From contig CAKSFT010000006.1 in the NCBI GenBank assembly GCA_934454145.1, forward strand, positions 1-64,000: 64,000 nucleotides of DNA, in the 5' to 3' direction. The notes under the pieces are model-generated. The model made no database searches and was not told the origin of the DNA. It worked only from the letters and a program-made list of their open reading frames with translations. Positions 1 through 8,726 of the stretch are shown here, in pieces (the first letter of the stretch is position 1; the number at the start of each line of letters is the position of its first letter). The position numbers were made by a program, and so were the translations under genes. Origin of the DNA: an uncultured Clostridia bacterium (GTDB lineage: Bacteria > Bacillota > Clostridia > UBA1381).

Positions 1-145
1 AAAAAATTCGTTTTTTTGTGTCCCTGTTTTGTTGCACCATATGTGGTATCGCTTTTTGAGCGTTGTATACTATATATGCAAAATCACCTTTATACAATTC
101 CAGAAAAACATTTGACACTCGGGCCATTATCAGCCTGCTAAGCAA

Positions 146-177
146 CAAAAAAAGATGTGACACCACATCTTTTTTTG
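146..177. terminator. Terminator after rplQ
   Basis: A near-perfect stem with A-rich and T-rich outer arms (AAAAAAAGATGTG pairing with CACATCTTTTTTT) lies 18 bp beyond the rplQ stop. It reads as an intrinsic terminator on both strands and ends the ribosomal cluster. Positions 1-145 hold no gene I can support. Confidence 0.85.
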
Positions 178-194
178 TCGTTTTTTCAATAAAA

Positions 195-536
195 TTATAC
201 TAGCTCAACAATAGCCATAGGAGCAGCGTCACCGCGGCGCGGGCCTGTCTTTACCACTCTTGTATATCCGCCATTTCTGTCAGCGTATTTCGGTGCAATT
301 TCGTCAAACAATTTTTTGACTACATCTTCCTTTGTGATAAACGCTAAAGCCTGACGGCGTGAATGTAATGTGTTAGCTTTTCCAAGAGTTATCATCTTTT
401 CTGCTAAACTTCTTGTTTCCTTTGCTCTTGTTACTGTTGTTTCTATTCTGCCGCTTTCAAGCAAGCTTGTCACCAGGTTTCTCAAAAGAGCCATTCTCTG
501 GTCTGTAGGCAGATTTAATTTTCTTGTTCCGGGCAT
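195..536 (-). CDS. rplQ: 50S ribosomal protein L17
   Basis: The 113 residues match bacterial L17 over the whole length: an N-terminal RKLNLPTDQR-type segment, the helical stretch with TTVTRAKETRSLAEK, and the C-terminal GGYTRV segment. L17 lies on the solvent side of the large subunit near the peptide exit tunnel. It is the last gene of the cluster, 31 bp after rpoA and directly before the terminator at 146-177, as in most Firmicutes. An AAAGGAGGT ribosome binding site precedes the ATG. Confidence 0.97.
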   Translation of the reverse strand: MPGTRKLNLPTDQRMALLRNLVTSLLESGRIETTVTRAKETRSLAEKMITLGKANTLHSRRQALAFITKEDVVKKLFDEIAPKYADRNGGYTRVVKTGPRRGDAAPMAIVELV

Positions 537-567
537 TAAACATTACCTCCTTTCATTAAAGAGAGCC

Positions 568-1512
568 TTAGTCTTCCTCTTCTCTCAATGCAAGACCCAA
601 CTCGTTTAACTTGTGTATTACTTCTTCAAGCGACTTTCTTCCGAGATTTCGAACCTTCATCATATCCTCTTCGGATTTTTCTATAAGGTCCTCAACTGTA
701 TTTATTGCGGCACGCTTCAGGCAGTTGTAAGAACGTACTGATAAATCCAGTTCTTCAATTGTCATTTCCAGCACTTTTTCTTTCTTGCTTTCTTCCTTTT
801 CCACAATAATTTCGGCATTTTTGCCTTCGTCCGACAAGTCTACAAATAATGTGAGCAAATCGTTCATTATCTTTGCCGCAAGGCTCACTGCCTCGTCCGG
901 CTTGATTGTTCCGTCTGTCCACACTTCAACAGCCAGGGTTTCCCTGTCTATATACTGACCGACACGTGTATTCTCAACGGTATAATTCACCTTTTTCACC
1001 GGTGTATAAATCGAGTCAACGGGAATCACACCTACCGGCGGCTGCATATTCATCTTGTTTCTTTCTGCAGAAACATAGCCTCTGCCTCTGGAAATTGTGA
1101 TTTCCATATACAGCTTTGCATCTTCATTCAGAGTTGCAATGTGCAAATCCGGGTTGAATATCTCCACCTCATCATCGGTCTTGATATCCGCCGCCGTAAT
1201 CTCGCACTGCCCCTTTGCCTCAATATATACCGTTTTTTGTGTATTTGCGTGAAGCTTAAGAGATAACTTTTTAAGATTCAATATAATCTCAGTTACATCT
1301 TCTTTAACCCCGGGAATTGTTGAAAATTCGTGCTGAACACCTTCAATCTTGATTGAAGTCACAGCAGCACCCGGCAATGATGACAGCAAAATTCTGCGGA
1401 GCGAATTTCCGAGTGTTGTCCCGTAACCGCGCTCCAGCGGAGTGACGGTAAACTTTCCGTAGTTTCCCGTCAGCTGTGTACATTCAATATTGGGCTTTTC
1501 CATTTCTATCAT
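568..1512 (-). CDS. rpoA: RNA polymerase alpha subunit
   Basis: This is the dimerising alpha subunit that nucleates RNA polymerase assembly. The N-terminal domain (about residues 1-230) contains the conserved GYGTTLGNSLRRILLSS segment. After an acidic linker, the C-terminal domain (about 250-314) has the LDLSVRSYNCLKRA and NLGRKSLEE helices that contact UP elements and activators. The reading frame extends 14 codons further upstream, but an AAGGAGGG box sits 10 nt before the ATG at 1512 (MIEMEKPNIE), so I use that start, giving 314 residues. It lies between rpsD and rplQ in the alpha operon. Confidence 0.97.
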   Translation of the reverse strand: MIEMEKPNIECTQLTGNYGKFTVTPLERGYGTTLGNSLRRILLSSLPGAAVTSIKIEGVQHEFSTIPGVKEDVTEIILNLKKLSLKLHANTQKTVYIEAKGQCEITAADIKTDDEVEIFNPDLHIATLNEDAKLYMEITISRGRGYVSAERNKMNMQPPVGVIPVDSIYTPVKKVNYTVENTRVGQYIDRETLAVEVWTDGTIKPDEAVSLAAKIMNDLLTLFVDLSDEGKNAEIIVEKEESKKEKVLEMTIEELDLSVRSYNCLKRAAINTVEDLIEKSEEDMMKVRNLGRKSLEEVIHKLNELGLALREEED

Positions 1513-1577
1513 CTTATCGAAACCCTCCTTCACATATTCATGTAACCGTTCCACTTTACCGAGGGTGATAACATTTA

Positions 1578-2171
1578 TTACTTAGAATACAATTCGACAA
1601 TCAAATGCTCTTCAACTTCATAATCAATGTCATCTCTTGCCGGCAGTGCTACAACTTTACCTGTAAGCGTGTTCTTATCCATATCCAGCCATTTCGGAAC
1701 AAGACGTGAAGCATTGACTTCAACAATCTCCTTCATTCTGTCTGAATTTTTTGATTTTTCTCTTACGGTAATAACATCGCCCTGCTTAATCAAATATGAA
1801 GGAATGTTTACCTTTTTGCCGTTTACAAGGATATGACCGTGGTTTACAATCTGCCTTGCTTCACGTCTTGTGTTTGCAAGTCCCATTCTGAAAACAACGT
1901 TGTCAAGTCTTGTTTCCAGGATTTGCAAAAGCATTTCACCTGTAATTCCGTTTTTCTTTGTAGCCATTACATAGTATTTTCTGAACTGCTTCTCAAGCAC
2001 ACCGTATATGAATTTTACCTTCTGCTTTTCGGTGAGCTGCAGACCATATTCAGACTGCTTTTTTCTGCTTTGCTTCGGGTTTCTCTTTGACTTTTTGTCA
2101 ATACCCATAACACCCGGCTCTATGCCCAATGTTTTACATCTTTTTAAAATAGGCTGCATATTTTTAGCCAT
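1578..2171 (-). CDS. rpsD: 30S ribosomal protein S4
   Basis: S4 is a primary 16S rRNA-binding protein that starts assembly of the small-subunit body. The 197 residues show the conserved N-terminal region with GYGLQ-like SEYGLQLTEKQK, then the S4 RNA-binding domain (about residues 90-155; TRLDNVVFRMGLANTRREAR and GHILVNGKKV). The N-terminus (MAKNMQPILKRCKTLG) is the form common in Clostridia. In several bacteria S4 represses its own alpha operon; no clear S4 leader structure was identified here. Confidence 0.97.
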   Translation of the reverse strand: MAKNMQPILKRCKTLGIEPGVMGIDKKSKRNPKQSRKKQSEYGLQLTEKQKVKFIYGVLEKQFRKYYVMATKKNGITGEMLLQILETRLDNVVFRMGLANTRREARQIVNHGHILVNGKKVNIPSYLIKQGDVITVREKSKNSDRMKEIVEVNASRLVPKWLDMDKNTLTGKVVALPARDDIDYEVEEHLIVELYSK

Positions 2172-2211
2172 TGCGTTTTACCTCCTTTAACTTTCTGTAA
2201 CAGTACAATAA

Positions 2212-2610
2212 TCACACACGTCTTCTCTTCGGCGGTCTGCAACCATTGTGTGGTATCGGGGTAACATCCTTAATCATGCTTACTTCGAGGCCTGCTGCCT
2301 GAAGTGCTCTGATTGCGGCTTCACGTCCCGCACCGGGGCCTTTTACGTATACTTCAACAGTTTTAAGACCATGCTCCATAGCAGCCTTTGCTGCTGTTTC
2401 TGCTGCTGACTGTGCAGCAAACGGAGTGCTCTTTCTTGAACCTCTGAAGCCTAAACCGCCGGCACTCGCCCAAGACAATGCATTGCCTGCTGTATCTGTA
2501 ATAGTAACTATTGTGTTATTGAAAGTTGAACGGATATGAGCTGCACCCTTTTCAATATTCTTTCTGTCACGACGCTTTGTGCGTGTCGTTTTCTTCGCTA
2601 CCTTTGCCAT
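2212..2610 (-). CDS. rpsK: 30S ribosomal protein S11
   Basis: The 132-residue protein matches S11 end to end: basic N-terminus, the HIRSTFNNTIVTITD strand, GLGFRGSRKSTPFAAQ, and the C-terminal VTPIPHNGCRPPKRRRV tail that contacts 16S rRNA on the platform next to the E site. It sits between rpsM (19-bp gap) and rpsD (40-bp gap), the canonical alpha-operon order, and is preceded by a GAGGAG-type ribosome binding site. Confidence 0.97.
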   Translation of the reverse strand: MAKVAKKTTRTKRRDRKNIEKGAAHIRSTFNNTIVTITDTAGNALSWASAGGLGFRGSRKSTPFAAQSAAETAAKAAMEHGLKTVEVYVKGPGAGREAAIRALQAAGLEVSMIKDVTPIPHNGCRPPKRRRV

Positions 2611-2629
2611 TGTCAGTTTAGCTCCTCTC

Positions 2630-2998
2630 TTATTTCTTCTTATTAGCCATAGTCTTTGCCGGGCCTTTTCTTGTTCTTGCGTTATTCTTTGTGTTTTGTC
2701 CTCTTACAGGAAGCCCTTTTCTATGTCTTATTCCTCTGTAGCATCCGATTTCCATCAATCTCTTGATGTCCAAAGCCACCTGTCTTCTGAGGTCACCCTC
2801 AACAGTATAGTTTGCATCAATCGTTTCTCTGAGTTTGTTTATTTCTTCTTCTGTCAAGTCCTTTACTCTTGTATCAGGGTTAACACCGTTTTGAGCTAAA
2901 ATTTTCTGAGAACTTCTGAGGCCGATTCCGTAGATGTATGTCAAAGCAACTTCTATTCTCTTTTCTCTTGGTAAGTCAACACTTGCTATTCTTGCCAT
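2630..2998 (-). CDS. rpsM: 30S ribosomal protein S13
   Basis: S13 sits in the head of the small subunit and contacts L5 and the P-site tRNA across the subunit interface. The 122 residues show the helix-two-turn-helix (GIGLRSSQKILAQNG), the RRQVALDIKRLMEIGCYRG segment and the basic tail with HRKGLPVRGQNTKNNARTRKG that reaches the decoding centre. A GGAGGTG ribosome binding site precedes the ATG. It follows rpmJ after a 132-bp gap, which carries only a short CCGCA/TGCGG hairpin (3083-3096). Confidence 0.97.
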   Translation of the reverse strand: MARIASVDLPREKRIEVALTYIYGIGLRSSQKILAQNGVNPDTRVKDLTEEEINKLRETIDANYTVEGDLRRQVALDIKRLMEIGCYRGIRHRKGLPVRGQNTKNNARTRKGPAKTMANKKK

Positions 2999-3130
2999 TT
3001 TTACACCTCCATGTATAAATTCACAACTACTCCTGATTTGCGGAAAATATCCGCCTTAAAATAATTAAAAACCCATTCAAGTCCGCATATGTGCGGCAGC
3101 CGCCCCCGAACAAGTCATAATTCTATCCAA

Positions 3131-3244
3131 TCAACCCTGCTTTTGTTTGTGCTTAGGGTTTTCGCAGATTACCATAACCTTGCCTTTTCTTTTTATAATT
3201 TTGCACTTTTCGCAGATAGGTTTTACTGATGGACGTACTTTCAT
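3131..3244 (-). CDS. rpmJ: 50S ribosomal protein L36 (zinc form)
   Basis: This gene encodes only 37 residues, starting MKVRPSVKPICEKCKIIKRK and ending HKQKQG. The C-x2-C pair (CEKC) followed by a later Cys and His (CENPKH) is the zinc ribbon of the C+ type of L36, the smallest protein of the large subunit. It lies between infA (13-bp gap) and rpsM, its usual place, and has an AAGGAGG ribosome binding site in front of the ATG at 3244. Confidence 0.96.
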   Translation of the reverse strand: MKVRPSVKPICEKCKIIKRKGKVMVICENPKHKQKQG

Positions 3245-3257
3245 TATAATTACCTCC

Positions 3258-3476
3258 TTATTTAGATCTCCAAGTGATTCTGCCTCGTGTCAAATCATAC
3301 GGTGACATTTCAAGCTTCACCTTATCACCCGGAAGAATCTTTATGAAGTTCATTCTTAATTTGCCTGAAATGTGCGCCAAAATCTGGTGTCCGTTTTCAA
3401 GCTCAACCTTAAACATTGCATTGGGCAGAGTTTCCACAACAGTGCCCTCCAATTCCATAACATCGTCCTTAGCCAA
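3258..3476 (-). CDS. infA: Translation initiation factor IF-1
   Basis: IF-1 binds the A site of the small subunit during initiation and assists IF-2 and IF-3. The 72 residues form the single S1-like OB fold, with the diagnostic GTVVETLPNAMFKVELENGH, HISGKLRMN and KILPGDKV stretches. The length is that of the family. It is placed between the KOW protein gene and rpmJ, as in other Clostridia. Confidence 0.97.
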   Translation of the reverse strand: MAKDDVMELEGTVVETLPNAMFKVELENGHQILAHISGKLRMNFIKILPGDKVKLEMSPYDLTRGRITWRSK

Positions 3477-3490
3477 AGAAGCAACCTCCC

Positions 3491-3733
3491 TTAAACTCTT
3501 TTTAAATATTCCGCCAAAATACTCCTCACACGGTAATTTTCCGAAAAATCCTCGTCTGTGACATAATGAGTACCTTGCAGATGCTTTATTTTTTTCTTCT
3601 TAGGATTTTCTCTTTTCCTAAGCTTCCCGTCAGCAACATATGCATAACCGTCCGCCACATCAACCGCAAGGAACAACATTCCTTTGTCCCTTCCTGCCTT
3701 GGAGCGGACAACGCTTCCGATTTTTATTTCCAT
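3491..3733 (-). CDS. Small KOW-domain RNA-binding protein
   Basis: The 80-residue product begins with a KOW motif (IGSVVRSKAGRDKGMLFLAV) and has a very basic middle (KLRKRENPKKKKIKHL). This corresponds to the L14e/L27e-like KOW proteins that many Clostridia encode between map and infA. The family is thought to bind RNA and possibly the ribosome, but no precise function is established as far as I know. Gaps to map (9 bp) and infA (14 bp) place it firmly in the operon. Confidence 0.85.
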   Translation of the reverse strand: MEIKIGSVVRSKAGRDKGMLFLAVDVADGYAYVADGKLRKRENPKKKKIKHLQGTHYVTDEDFSENYRVRSILAEYLKRV

Positions 3734-3742
3734 CTCTTCCTC

Positions 3743-4489
3743 CTAAAGCGTCAGAATTTCGCACTTATCTTTAGTTATCAAAATGGTGTTTTCGTAATGT
3801 GCCGACAGGCTCCCGTCTTCTGTAACAACCGTCCAGTCATCGTCCAACACGCACACGTCATATTCTCCGGCGTTCACCATTGGTTCAATCGCCAGAGTCA
3901 TGCCCGCGGCAAGCTTAACGCCGCGGCCCTTGTGACCGTAATTCGGCACACTCGGATCCTCGTGCATCTTCCTGCCTATTCCGTGTCCCACCAAATCGCG
4001 TACCACAGAATATCCGTTTGACTCGACATATTCCTGAATTGCCGCAGAAACATCGCCCAGCTTTGCCCCATGCACAGCATATTTTATGCCTTCAAAAAAG
4101 CTTTGCTTTGTGACATCAATCAAGCGCTGCGCCTCGTCGGAAATTTTTCCGACCGCAAAGGTTCTCGCCGCGTCGCCGTGGTAGCCGTTTATATAAGCCC
4201 CCACGTCGATGCTTATGATGTCGCCTTCCGCAAGAATCATTCCCTTGGAAGGGATTCCGTGCACAACCTCGTCATTTCTGGAAGCACATATGCTTGCCGG
4301 GAAACCGTTGTAGTTTAAGAAGGATGGTGCGGCTCCTCTTGAAACAATGTAATTATATGCGATTTTGTCAAGCTGCTTTGTGGATATTCCCGGTTTTATA
4401 TGTTTTTCAACTTCTTTCAGCACATCACCGGTGATTTTTCCCGCAAGCCTCATCTTCTCAATCTCTGATTTTGACTTTATCGTTATCAT
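3743..4489 (-). CDS. map: Methionine aminopeptidase, type I
   Basis: This cytosolic dimetal enzyme removes the initiator methionine from nascent proteins. The 248 residues show the five metal ligands in order: two Asp in DVGAYINGYHGDAARTF, the His of VGHGIGRKMHEDP, the Glu of AIEPMV and the Glu of the C-terminal YENTILIT. The length fits the short type Ia enzymes without an N-terminal zinc extension. It follows adk after 28 bp and precedes the KOW gene, the usual Clostridial arrangement. Confidence 0.96.
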   Translation of the reverse strand: MITIKSKSEIEKMRLAGKITGDVLKEVEKHIKPGISTKQLDKIAYNYIVSRGAAPSFLNYNGFPASICASRNDEVVHGIPSKGMILAEGDIISIDVGAYINGYHGDAARTFAVGKISDEAQRLIDVTKQSFFEGIKYAVHGAKLGDVSAAIQEYVESNGYSVVRDLVGHGIGRKMHEDPSVPNYGHKGRGVKLAAGMTLAIEPMVNAGEYDVCVLDDDWTVVTEDGSLSAHYENTILITKDKCEILTL

Positions 4490-4517
4490 TTAATTACCTC
4501 TCCAAAAACCTTTGGCT

Positions 4518-5153
4518 TTATTTGTCAATCCCCAGAGCCTTCAGCACCTCTTTTGTGGTGTCCTCCAGTTCTTCCTGACCGTATGCTATAACCAATTTAC
4601 CTTTTTTCTCATAGAAATCCTTGATAGGTTCAGTCTGCTCATGATATATCTCAATGCGGTTCTTCACCGTTTCTTCATTATCATCCGCACGCTGAATCAA
4701 ATCTCCGCCGCAGGGGCACTTTTCACCGTTCGGTGACGGTTTGTGCACAACATGATACGGCGTGCCACAAGCCTTGCATTCTCTTCTTCCCGAAAGTCTT
4801 TGTATGATTGTTTCATCGCTTACCTCCAGAGAGAGAACCTTGTCGATTTCAACACCGGCTTCTTCCAAAGCTTCCGCCTGTGCGGTTGTCCTCGGGAAAC
4901 CGTCCAGTATGAAACCCTTCTCGCAGTCCTTTTGTTTCAGTCGTTCTTTAACTATACCAACAACAACATCGTCCGGCACAAGCTTGCCTTTGTTTATATA
5001 GCCTTCTGCAAGTTTACCAAGCTCCGTGCCTTCTCTGATGGCAGTCCTCAGCATGACTCCGGTGGAAATCGTGTCAATTCCGAACTTCTTTGAAAGAATT
5101 TCTGCCTGTGTTCCTTTTCCCGCTCCCGGAGGACCCAATAAAATCAATTTCAT
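4518..5153 (-). CDS. adk: Adenylate kinase
   Basis: Adenylate kinase equilibrates ATP and AMP with two ADP. The 211 residues contain the P-loop GPPGAGKGT (7-15), the AMP-binding STGVMLR and GFPRT segments, and a LID with a zinc ribbon of the Gram-positive type. The ribbon has C126-x2-C129 and then C146-P-C148, so the last pair is spaced C-x-C instead of the usual C-x2-C; D151 of GGDL may be a ligand instead. It sits between secY and map. Confidence 0.96.
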   Translation of the reverse strand: MKLILLGPPGAGKGTQAEILSKKFGIDTISTGVMLRTAIREGTELGKLAEGYINKGKLVPDDVVVGIVKERLKQKDCEKGFILDGFPRTTAQAEALEEAGVEIDKVLSLEVSDETIIQRLSGRRECKACGTPYHVVHKPSPNGEKCPCGGDLIQRADDNEETVKNRIEIYHEQTEPIKDFYEKKGKLVIAYGQEELEDTTKEVLKALGIDK

Positions 5154-5195
5154 TTTTACGCCACCCTTTCTCTTTCTGTTGTTATCATCTGTTTC

Positions 5196-6548
5196 TTAAT
5201 CAAGGAAACCTTTATAATGACGCATTGTCATCTGTGATTCAATCTGTCTTACCGTTTCGAGTGCAACACCTTCCATAATCAACAGTGAAGTACCGCCGAT
5301 TTGCAGATGTGACATGCCGAATATTGTTCCGAATATAATAGGAAGTATTGCTATAATTCCCAGGAATATTGCCCCGGCAAGATTAAGTCTGTTTGCAACC
5401 TTGGCTATAAAGTCGCTTGTGGGCTTGCCCGGTCTGTAGCCCGGTATATATCCGCCCGACTTCTTCATATTATTTGCTATCTCAATCGGATTGAACTGTA
5501 TTGAGGTATAGAAATATGTGAAGAATATGATAAGCAGGAAGTAGATAGCAGAATAAACAATGTCTGTCCAGCCCGGTCCGTATCCTGCACTCAGGCAACC
5601 CAAAATCCAATATCCAAAACCTGCTGTCGGGAGATTTCCGCCCGTTGCAAGCCTCACGATTGTCGCCGGGAATGCCATAATGCTCGAAGCAAAGATAATC
5701 GGCATAACACCCGCCATTACAACCTTAATCGGGATATTTGTGCTTTGTCCGCCATACATTTTTCTTCCCACAACACGCTTTGCGTACTGCACCGGGATTT
5801 TCCTCTCGGCAGAGTCAAACAAAACAACAAATGTTATGGCAAGTATTGCCGCAATCAGTATCACTGCCGAAATCAGCACGCCTTTGATGGTGATGTTGTC
5901 AGCAAGGAACTGGTTGTACACCGTCACTATCCCGGCAGGTATTCTTGATACGATACCGGCAAAGATTATCAGTGATACACCGTTTCCAAGACCCTTTTCG
6001 GTGATGATTTCACCCAGCCATACGATAAACGCAGTGCCGGCTGTGAAGGTCAGTGTGATTACGAAAAATCCCAAAACGTCCGGTCTTGTGATTACGCTTG
6101 TTGTGTCGCCGTTTGCCACACCCATGTTCCAGAGTGTTACATAAAGACCGGCGCCCTGCACAAATGCAAGCACAATACCGAGATATCTTGTAATCTTATT
6201 GATTTTCTTTCTGCCCTCATAGCCTTCTTTCGCAAGGCGCTCAAGGGCAGGGATTGCAACTGTCAAAAGCTGCACAATAATTGATGAATTGATGTATGGC
6301 GAAACACCAAGCGCCATCACTGTTGCACTTGAAAACGCACCGCCGGTGAATACATCAAACAGCGAAAACAAGTCTGCAAATCCGTTTCCCGTTCCTGTCG
6401 GGTCCAGGAATTGCTTCATTGCGTCAGAACTCAGATACGGAACAGGGATATGTGCCCCGAATCTGAATACGATAAGCATAAAAATTGTAAAGAACAGTCT
6501 TCTTCTCAAGTCAGGTATTTTAAATGCATTCTTGATAGTAGTAAACAC
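5196..6548 (-). CDS. secY: Preprotein translocase subunit SecY
   Basis: SecY is the pore-forming core of the Sec translocon in the cytoplasmic membrane. The 450 residues begin with the typical FKIPDLRRRLFFTIFMLIVFR and contain about ten hydrophobic segments, the plug region near GGAFSSATVMALGVSPYINSS, and the cytoplasmic basic loops that dock the ribosome and SecA (for example YAKRVVGRKMYGG). The start codon directly follows the rplO stop, so the two genes are probably translationally coupled. Confidence 0.97.
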   Translation of the reverse strand: MFTTIKNAFKIPDLRRRLFFTIFMLIVFRFGAHIPVPYLSSDAMKQFLDPTGTGNGFADLFSLFDVFTGGAFSSATVMALGVSPYINSSIIVQLLTVAIPALERLAKEGYEGRKKINKITRYLGIVLAFVQGAGLYVTLWNMGVANGDTTSVITRPDVLGFFVITLTFTAGTAFIVWLGEIITEKGLGNGVSLIIFAGIVSRIPAGIVTVYNQFLADNITIKGVLISAVILIAAILAITFVVLFDSAERKIPVQYAKRVVGRKMYGGQSTNIPIKVVMAGVMPIIFASSIMAFPATIVRLATGGNLPTAGFGYWILGCLSAGYGPGWTDIVYSAIYFLLIIFFTYFYTSIQFNPIEIANNMKKSGGYIPGYRPGKPTSDFIAKVANRLNLAGAIFLGIIAILPIIFGTIFGMSHLQIGGTSLLIMEGVALETVRQIESQMTMRHYKGFLD

Positions 6549-6989
6549 TTAAATCACCTCTGCCTTTCCGCCTGCCTTTTCGATTTTCTCTTTAGCCTGG
6601 GCAGAATATTTTGCCACCTTTACATTTAATTTCTTTGTAAGCTCGCCTCTTCCGAGAATTTTCACCCCGTCCAAAATCTTGCTTACAACCCCGGTTTCTT
6701 TCAACAATTCTGCTGTTACCTCTGTGCCGTTTTCAAACTTTTCCAAATCAGCAACGTTTATTGTAACATATTCTTTAGCAAATATATTGTTAAAACCTCT
6801 CTTAGGAAGACGTCTGTACAAAGGCATCTGACCGCCTTCAAAGCCCGGTCTTACACCGCCGCCCGAACGCGCCTTCTGACCCTTATGACCCTTCCCGGAA
6901 GTTTTACCTGTTCCGGAACCTATACCTCTGCCCACTCTCTTTGCAGAGAACTTTGAGCCTTCAGCCGGTTGAAGTTCGTCCAATCTCAT
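6549..6989 (-). CDS. rplO: 50S ribosomal protein L15
   Basis: L15 is a late-assembly protein of the large subunit. The N-terminal glycine-rich, basic tail (GRGIGSGTGKTSGKGHKGQ) and the GFEGGQMPLYRRLPKRGF segment are diagnostic. The frame is open for 8 more codons upstream, but an AAGGAGGTG box lies 6 nt before the ATG at 6989 (MRLDELQPAEGS), and that start aligns with the family; it gives 146 residues. Confidence 0.96.
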   Translation of the reverse strand: MRLDELQPAEGSKFSAKRVGRGIGSGTGKTSGKGHKGQKARSGGGVRPGFEGGQMPLYRRLPKRGFNNIFAKEYVTINVADLEKFENGTEVTAELLKETGVVSKILDGVKILGRGELTKKLNVKVAKYSAQAKEKIEKAGGKAEVI

Positions 6990-7019
6990 TTGCTGCACCT
7001 CCTTCTTGTTCATTATAAA

Positions 7020-7199
7020 TTAGTTTTCTTCAACTTCTACAAGATGTGATACTTTTTTAATCATGCCTCTTATTTGAGGAGTATCGTTATGCACCGCAAC
7101 ATCTCTTATCTTTTTCAGACCCAGAGCTTTTATTGTTGCTATCTGGTCGTCTTTGCAACCGATTGTGCTCTTTATTTGTTTAACTGTTAATTTAGCCAT
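7020..7199 (-). CDS. rpmD: 50S ribosomal protein L30
   Basis: The gene encodes 59 residues starting MAKLTVKQIKSTIGCKDDQI and ending SHLVEVEEN. The pattern of L30 is clear: K-x-T/Q-x-K-S-x-I-G, then ALGLKKIRDVAVHND and the C-terminal V-x-H-L-V-x-V/E strand. The length is that of the short bacterial form. It lies between rpsE (15-bp gap) and rplO (30-bp gap), its standard place in the spc operon. Confidence 0.96.
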   Translation of the reverse strand: MAKLTVKQIKSTIGCKDDQIATIKALGLKKIRDVAVHNDTPQIRGMIKKVSHLVEVEEN

Positions 7200-7214
7200 T
7201 TATCGCTTGCCTCC

Positions 7215-7718
7215 TTAACCTTTAATCTCTTCAATTGCTTTGCCTCTGAGCTTTGCAACCTCATCGATTTGCTTAAGCTGTGACAAGCCCTGAATTGTAG
7301 CCCTTACTACGTTTTTCTTGTTGTTTGAGCGCAGACATTTTGTTCTTATGTCCTTTACTCCCGCCATTTCGAGAACAGCTCTGGCAGCGCCGCCGGCGAT
7401 AACACCGGTACCCTGCTTAGCAGGCTTTATAAGAACTCTTCCTGCCCCAAACTCACCGATTACTTCGTGAGGGATTGTCGTCCCGACCAACGGAACGCTA
7501 ATCATATTTTTCTTTGCGTCCTCAATGCCCTTTCTTATTGCATCGGGGATTTCGGCAGCTTTGCCGGTGCCGCAGCCAACATGACCGTTTCCGTCGCCGA
7601 CTACCATAAGTGCGCTAAATCTGAAGGTTCTACCGCCTTTTACAACCTTAGCAACACGATTTATTTCAACCAATGTTTCCTGGATATCCAGTGTTGATGC
7701 ATCAATTCTTTCAGCCAC
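7215..7718 (-). CDS. rpsE: 30S ribosomal protein S5
   Basis: S5 lines the mRNA entry channel and affects decoding accuracy. The 167 residues have the N-terminal double-stranded RNA-binding-like domain with VVKGGRTFRFSALMVVGDG and GHVGCGTGKAAEIPDAIRK, followed by the C-terminal domain with GTGVIAGGAARAVLEMAGV. It follows rplR after 19 bp and carries an AGGAGGT ribosome binding site. Confidence 0.97.
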   Translation of the reverse strand: MAERIDASTLDIQETLVEINRVAKVVKGGRTFRFSALMVVGDGNGHVGCGTGKAAEIPDAIRKGIEDAKKNMISVPLVGTTIPHEVIGEFGAGRVLIKPAKQGTGVIAGGAARAVLEMAGVKDIRTKCLRSNNKKNVVRATIQGLSQLKQIDEVAKLRGKAIEEIKG

Positions 7719-7737
7719 AAAATCTACCTCCTAACTC

Positions 7738-8097
7738 TTAGAAATCTAAGCCGCCCTCTCTTGCACCTTCTGCAAGAGCAGCAACTCTTCCGTGATACAA
7801 GTATCCGCCTCTGTCGAATACTACAGCTTTAATGCCCTTTTCAAGAGCTTTCTTTGCAACAGCTTCGCCGACAGCCTTCGCCGCTTCGCAGTTGCCGCCG
7901 TAATCCTTAAAATCCTTATCCATGCTTGACGCTGCAACAAGTGTAACACCCTTTGTGTCGTCAATAATCTGCGCATAGATGTGATTCAAACTTCTGTACA
8001 CGTTCAGACGAGGTCTCTCCGCCGTTCCGGAGATGTTCTTTCTTACTCTTTCATGACGTTTGATTCTTGAAACATTACTGTTTTTCTTTTTTATCAT
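7738..8097 (-). CDS. rplR: 50S ribosomal protein L18
   Basis: L18 binds 5S rRNA and links it to the large subunit together with L5. The 119 residues show a basic N-terminus (RIKRHERVRKNISGTAERPR), then RLNVYRSLNHIYAQIIDD and the C-terminal FDRGGYLYHGRVAALAEGAREGGL block that is nearly invariant in bacteria. It stands in spc-operon order after rplF with an 17-bp gap. Confidence 0.97.
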   Translation of the reverse strand: MIKKKNSNVSRIKRHERVRKNISGTAERPRLNVYRSLNHIYAQIIDDTKGVTLVAASSMDKDFKDYGGNCEAAKAVGEAVAKKALEKGIKAVVFDRGGYLYHGRVAALAEGAREGGLDF

Positions 8098-8114
8098 TTA
8101 AGAACACTCCTTTC

Positions 8115-8663
8115 TTATTTCTTCTTAGCTCCCGCTTTTCCTTCTTTACGTCTGATTACCTCATCGACATACTTGATACCCTTTCCTTTGTACGGTTCAG
8201 GCATTCTGTATTCTCTGATTTTAGCAGCCGTTTCGCCGACAACTTCCTTGTTTGCACCCTTTACGATAATTTTGTTCGGGGCAGGAACTTCAAGAGTTAT
8301 TCCTTCAACAGGAGTATATTCAACAGGATGTGAATAACCAAGGCTCAGCACCAGCTTCTTTCCTTGCATCTGTGCTCTGTAACCAACACCGTTGATTTCC
8401 AGCTCTTTTGTGAAGCCTTCGGTTACACCGATTACCATGTTGTTTATAAGAGTTCTTGTGAGTCCGTGCAATGCTTTGTGCATCTTGTCCTCAGAAGGTC
8501 TTTCGACAACAATGTGTCCGTCTTGATTTTTTATAATCATATCTTTGTGAAGTGTTCTTGTCAGTGTTGCCTTCGGGCCCTTGACCGTCACTTCGTTTTC
8601 CTTGCCGATTTTCACGTCAACACCTGCAGGTATCGCTATCGGCAATCTTCCGATTCTTGACAT
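8115..8663 (-). CDS. rplF: 50S ribosomal protein L6
   Basis: L6 sits near the factor-binding site of the large subunit. The 182 residues carry the two repeated L6 domains: the first with SRIGRLPIAIPAGVDV and the second with LEVPAPNKIIVKGANKEVVG, and the signature PEPYKGKGIKYVDEVIRRKEGK near the C-terminus. The gene is separated from rpsH by 63 bp that contain no further gene. Confidence 0.97.
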   Translation of the reverse strand: MSRIGRLPIAIPAGVDVKIGKENEVTVKGPKATLTRTLHKDMIIKNQDGHIVVERPSEDKMHKALHGLTRTLINNMVIGVTEGFTKELEINGVGYRAQMQGKKLVLSLGYSHPVEYTPVEGITLEVPAPNKIIVKGANKEVVGETAAKIREYRMPEPYKGKGIKYVDEVIRRKEGKAGAKKK

Positions 8664-8726
8664 TTACATGTCCTCCTTAACTTAAATTTTCTCTACATAC
8701 AATAATGTAGGTTTTCAGTTTTTTTA

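Noticed and set aside
1513..1554. Longer rpoA start
   Set aside because: The ribosome binding site lies inside this extension, and family alignment starts at the ATG at 1512.
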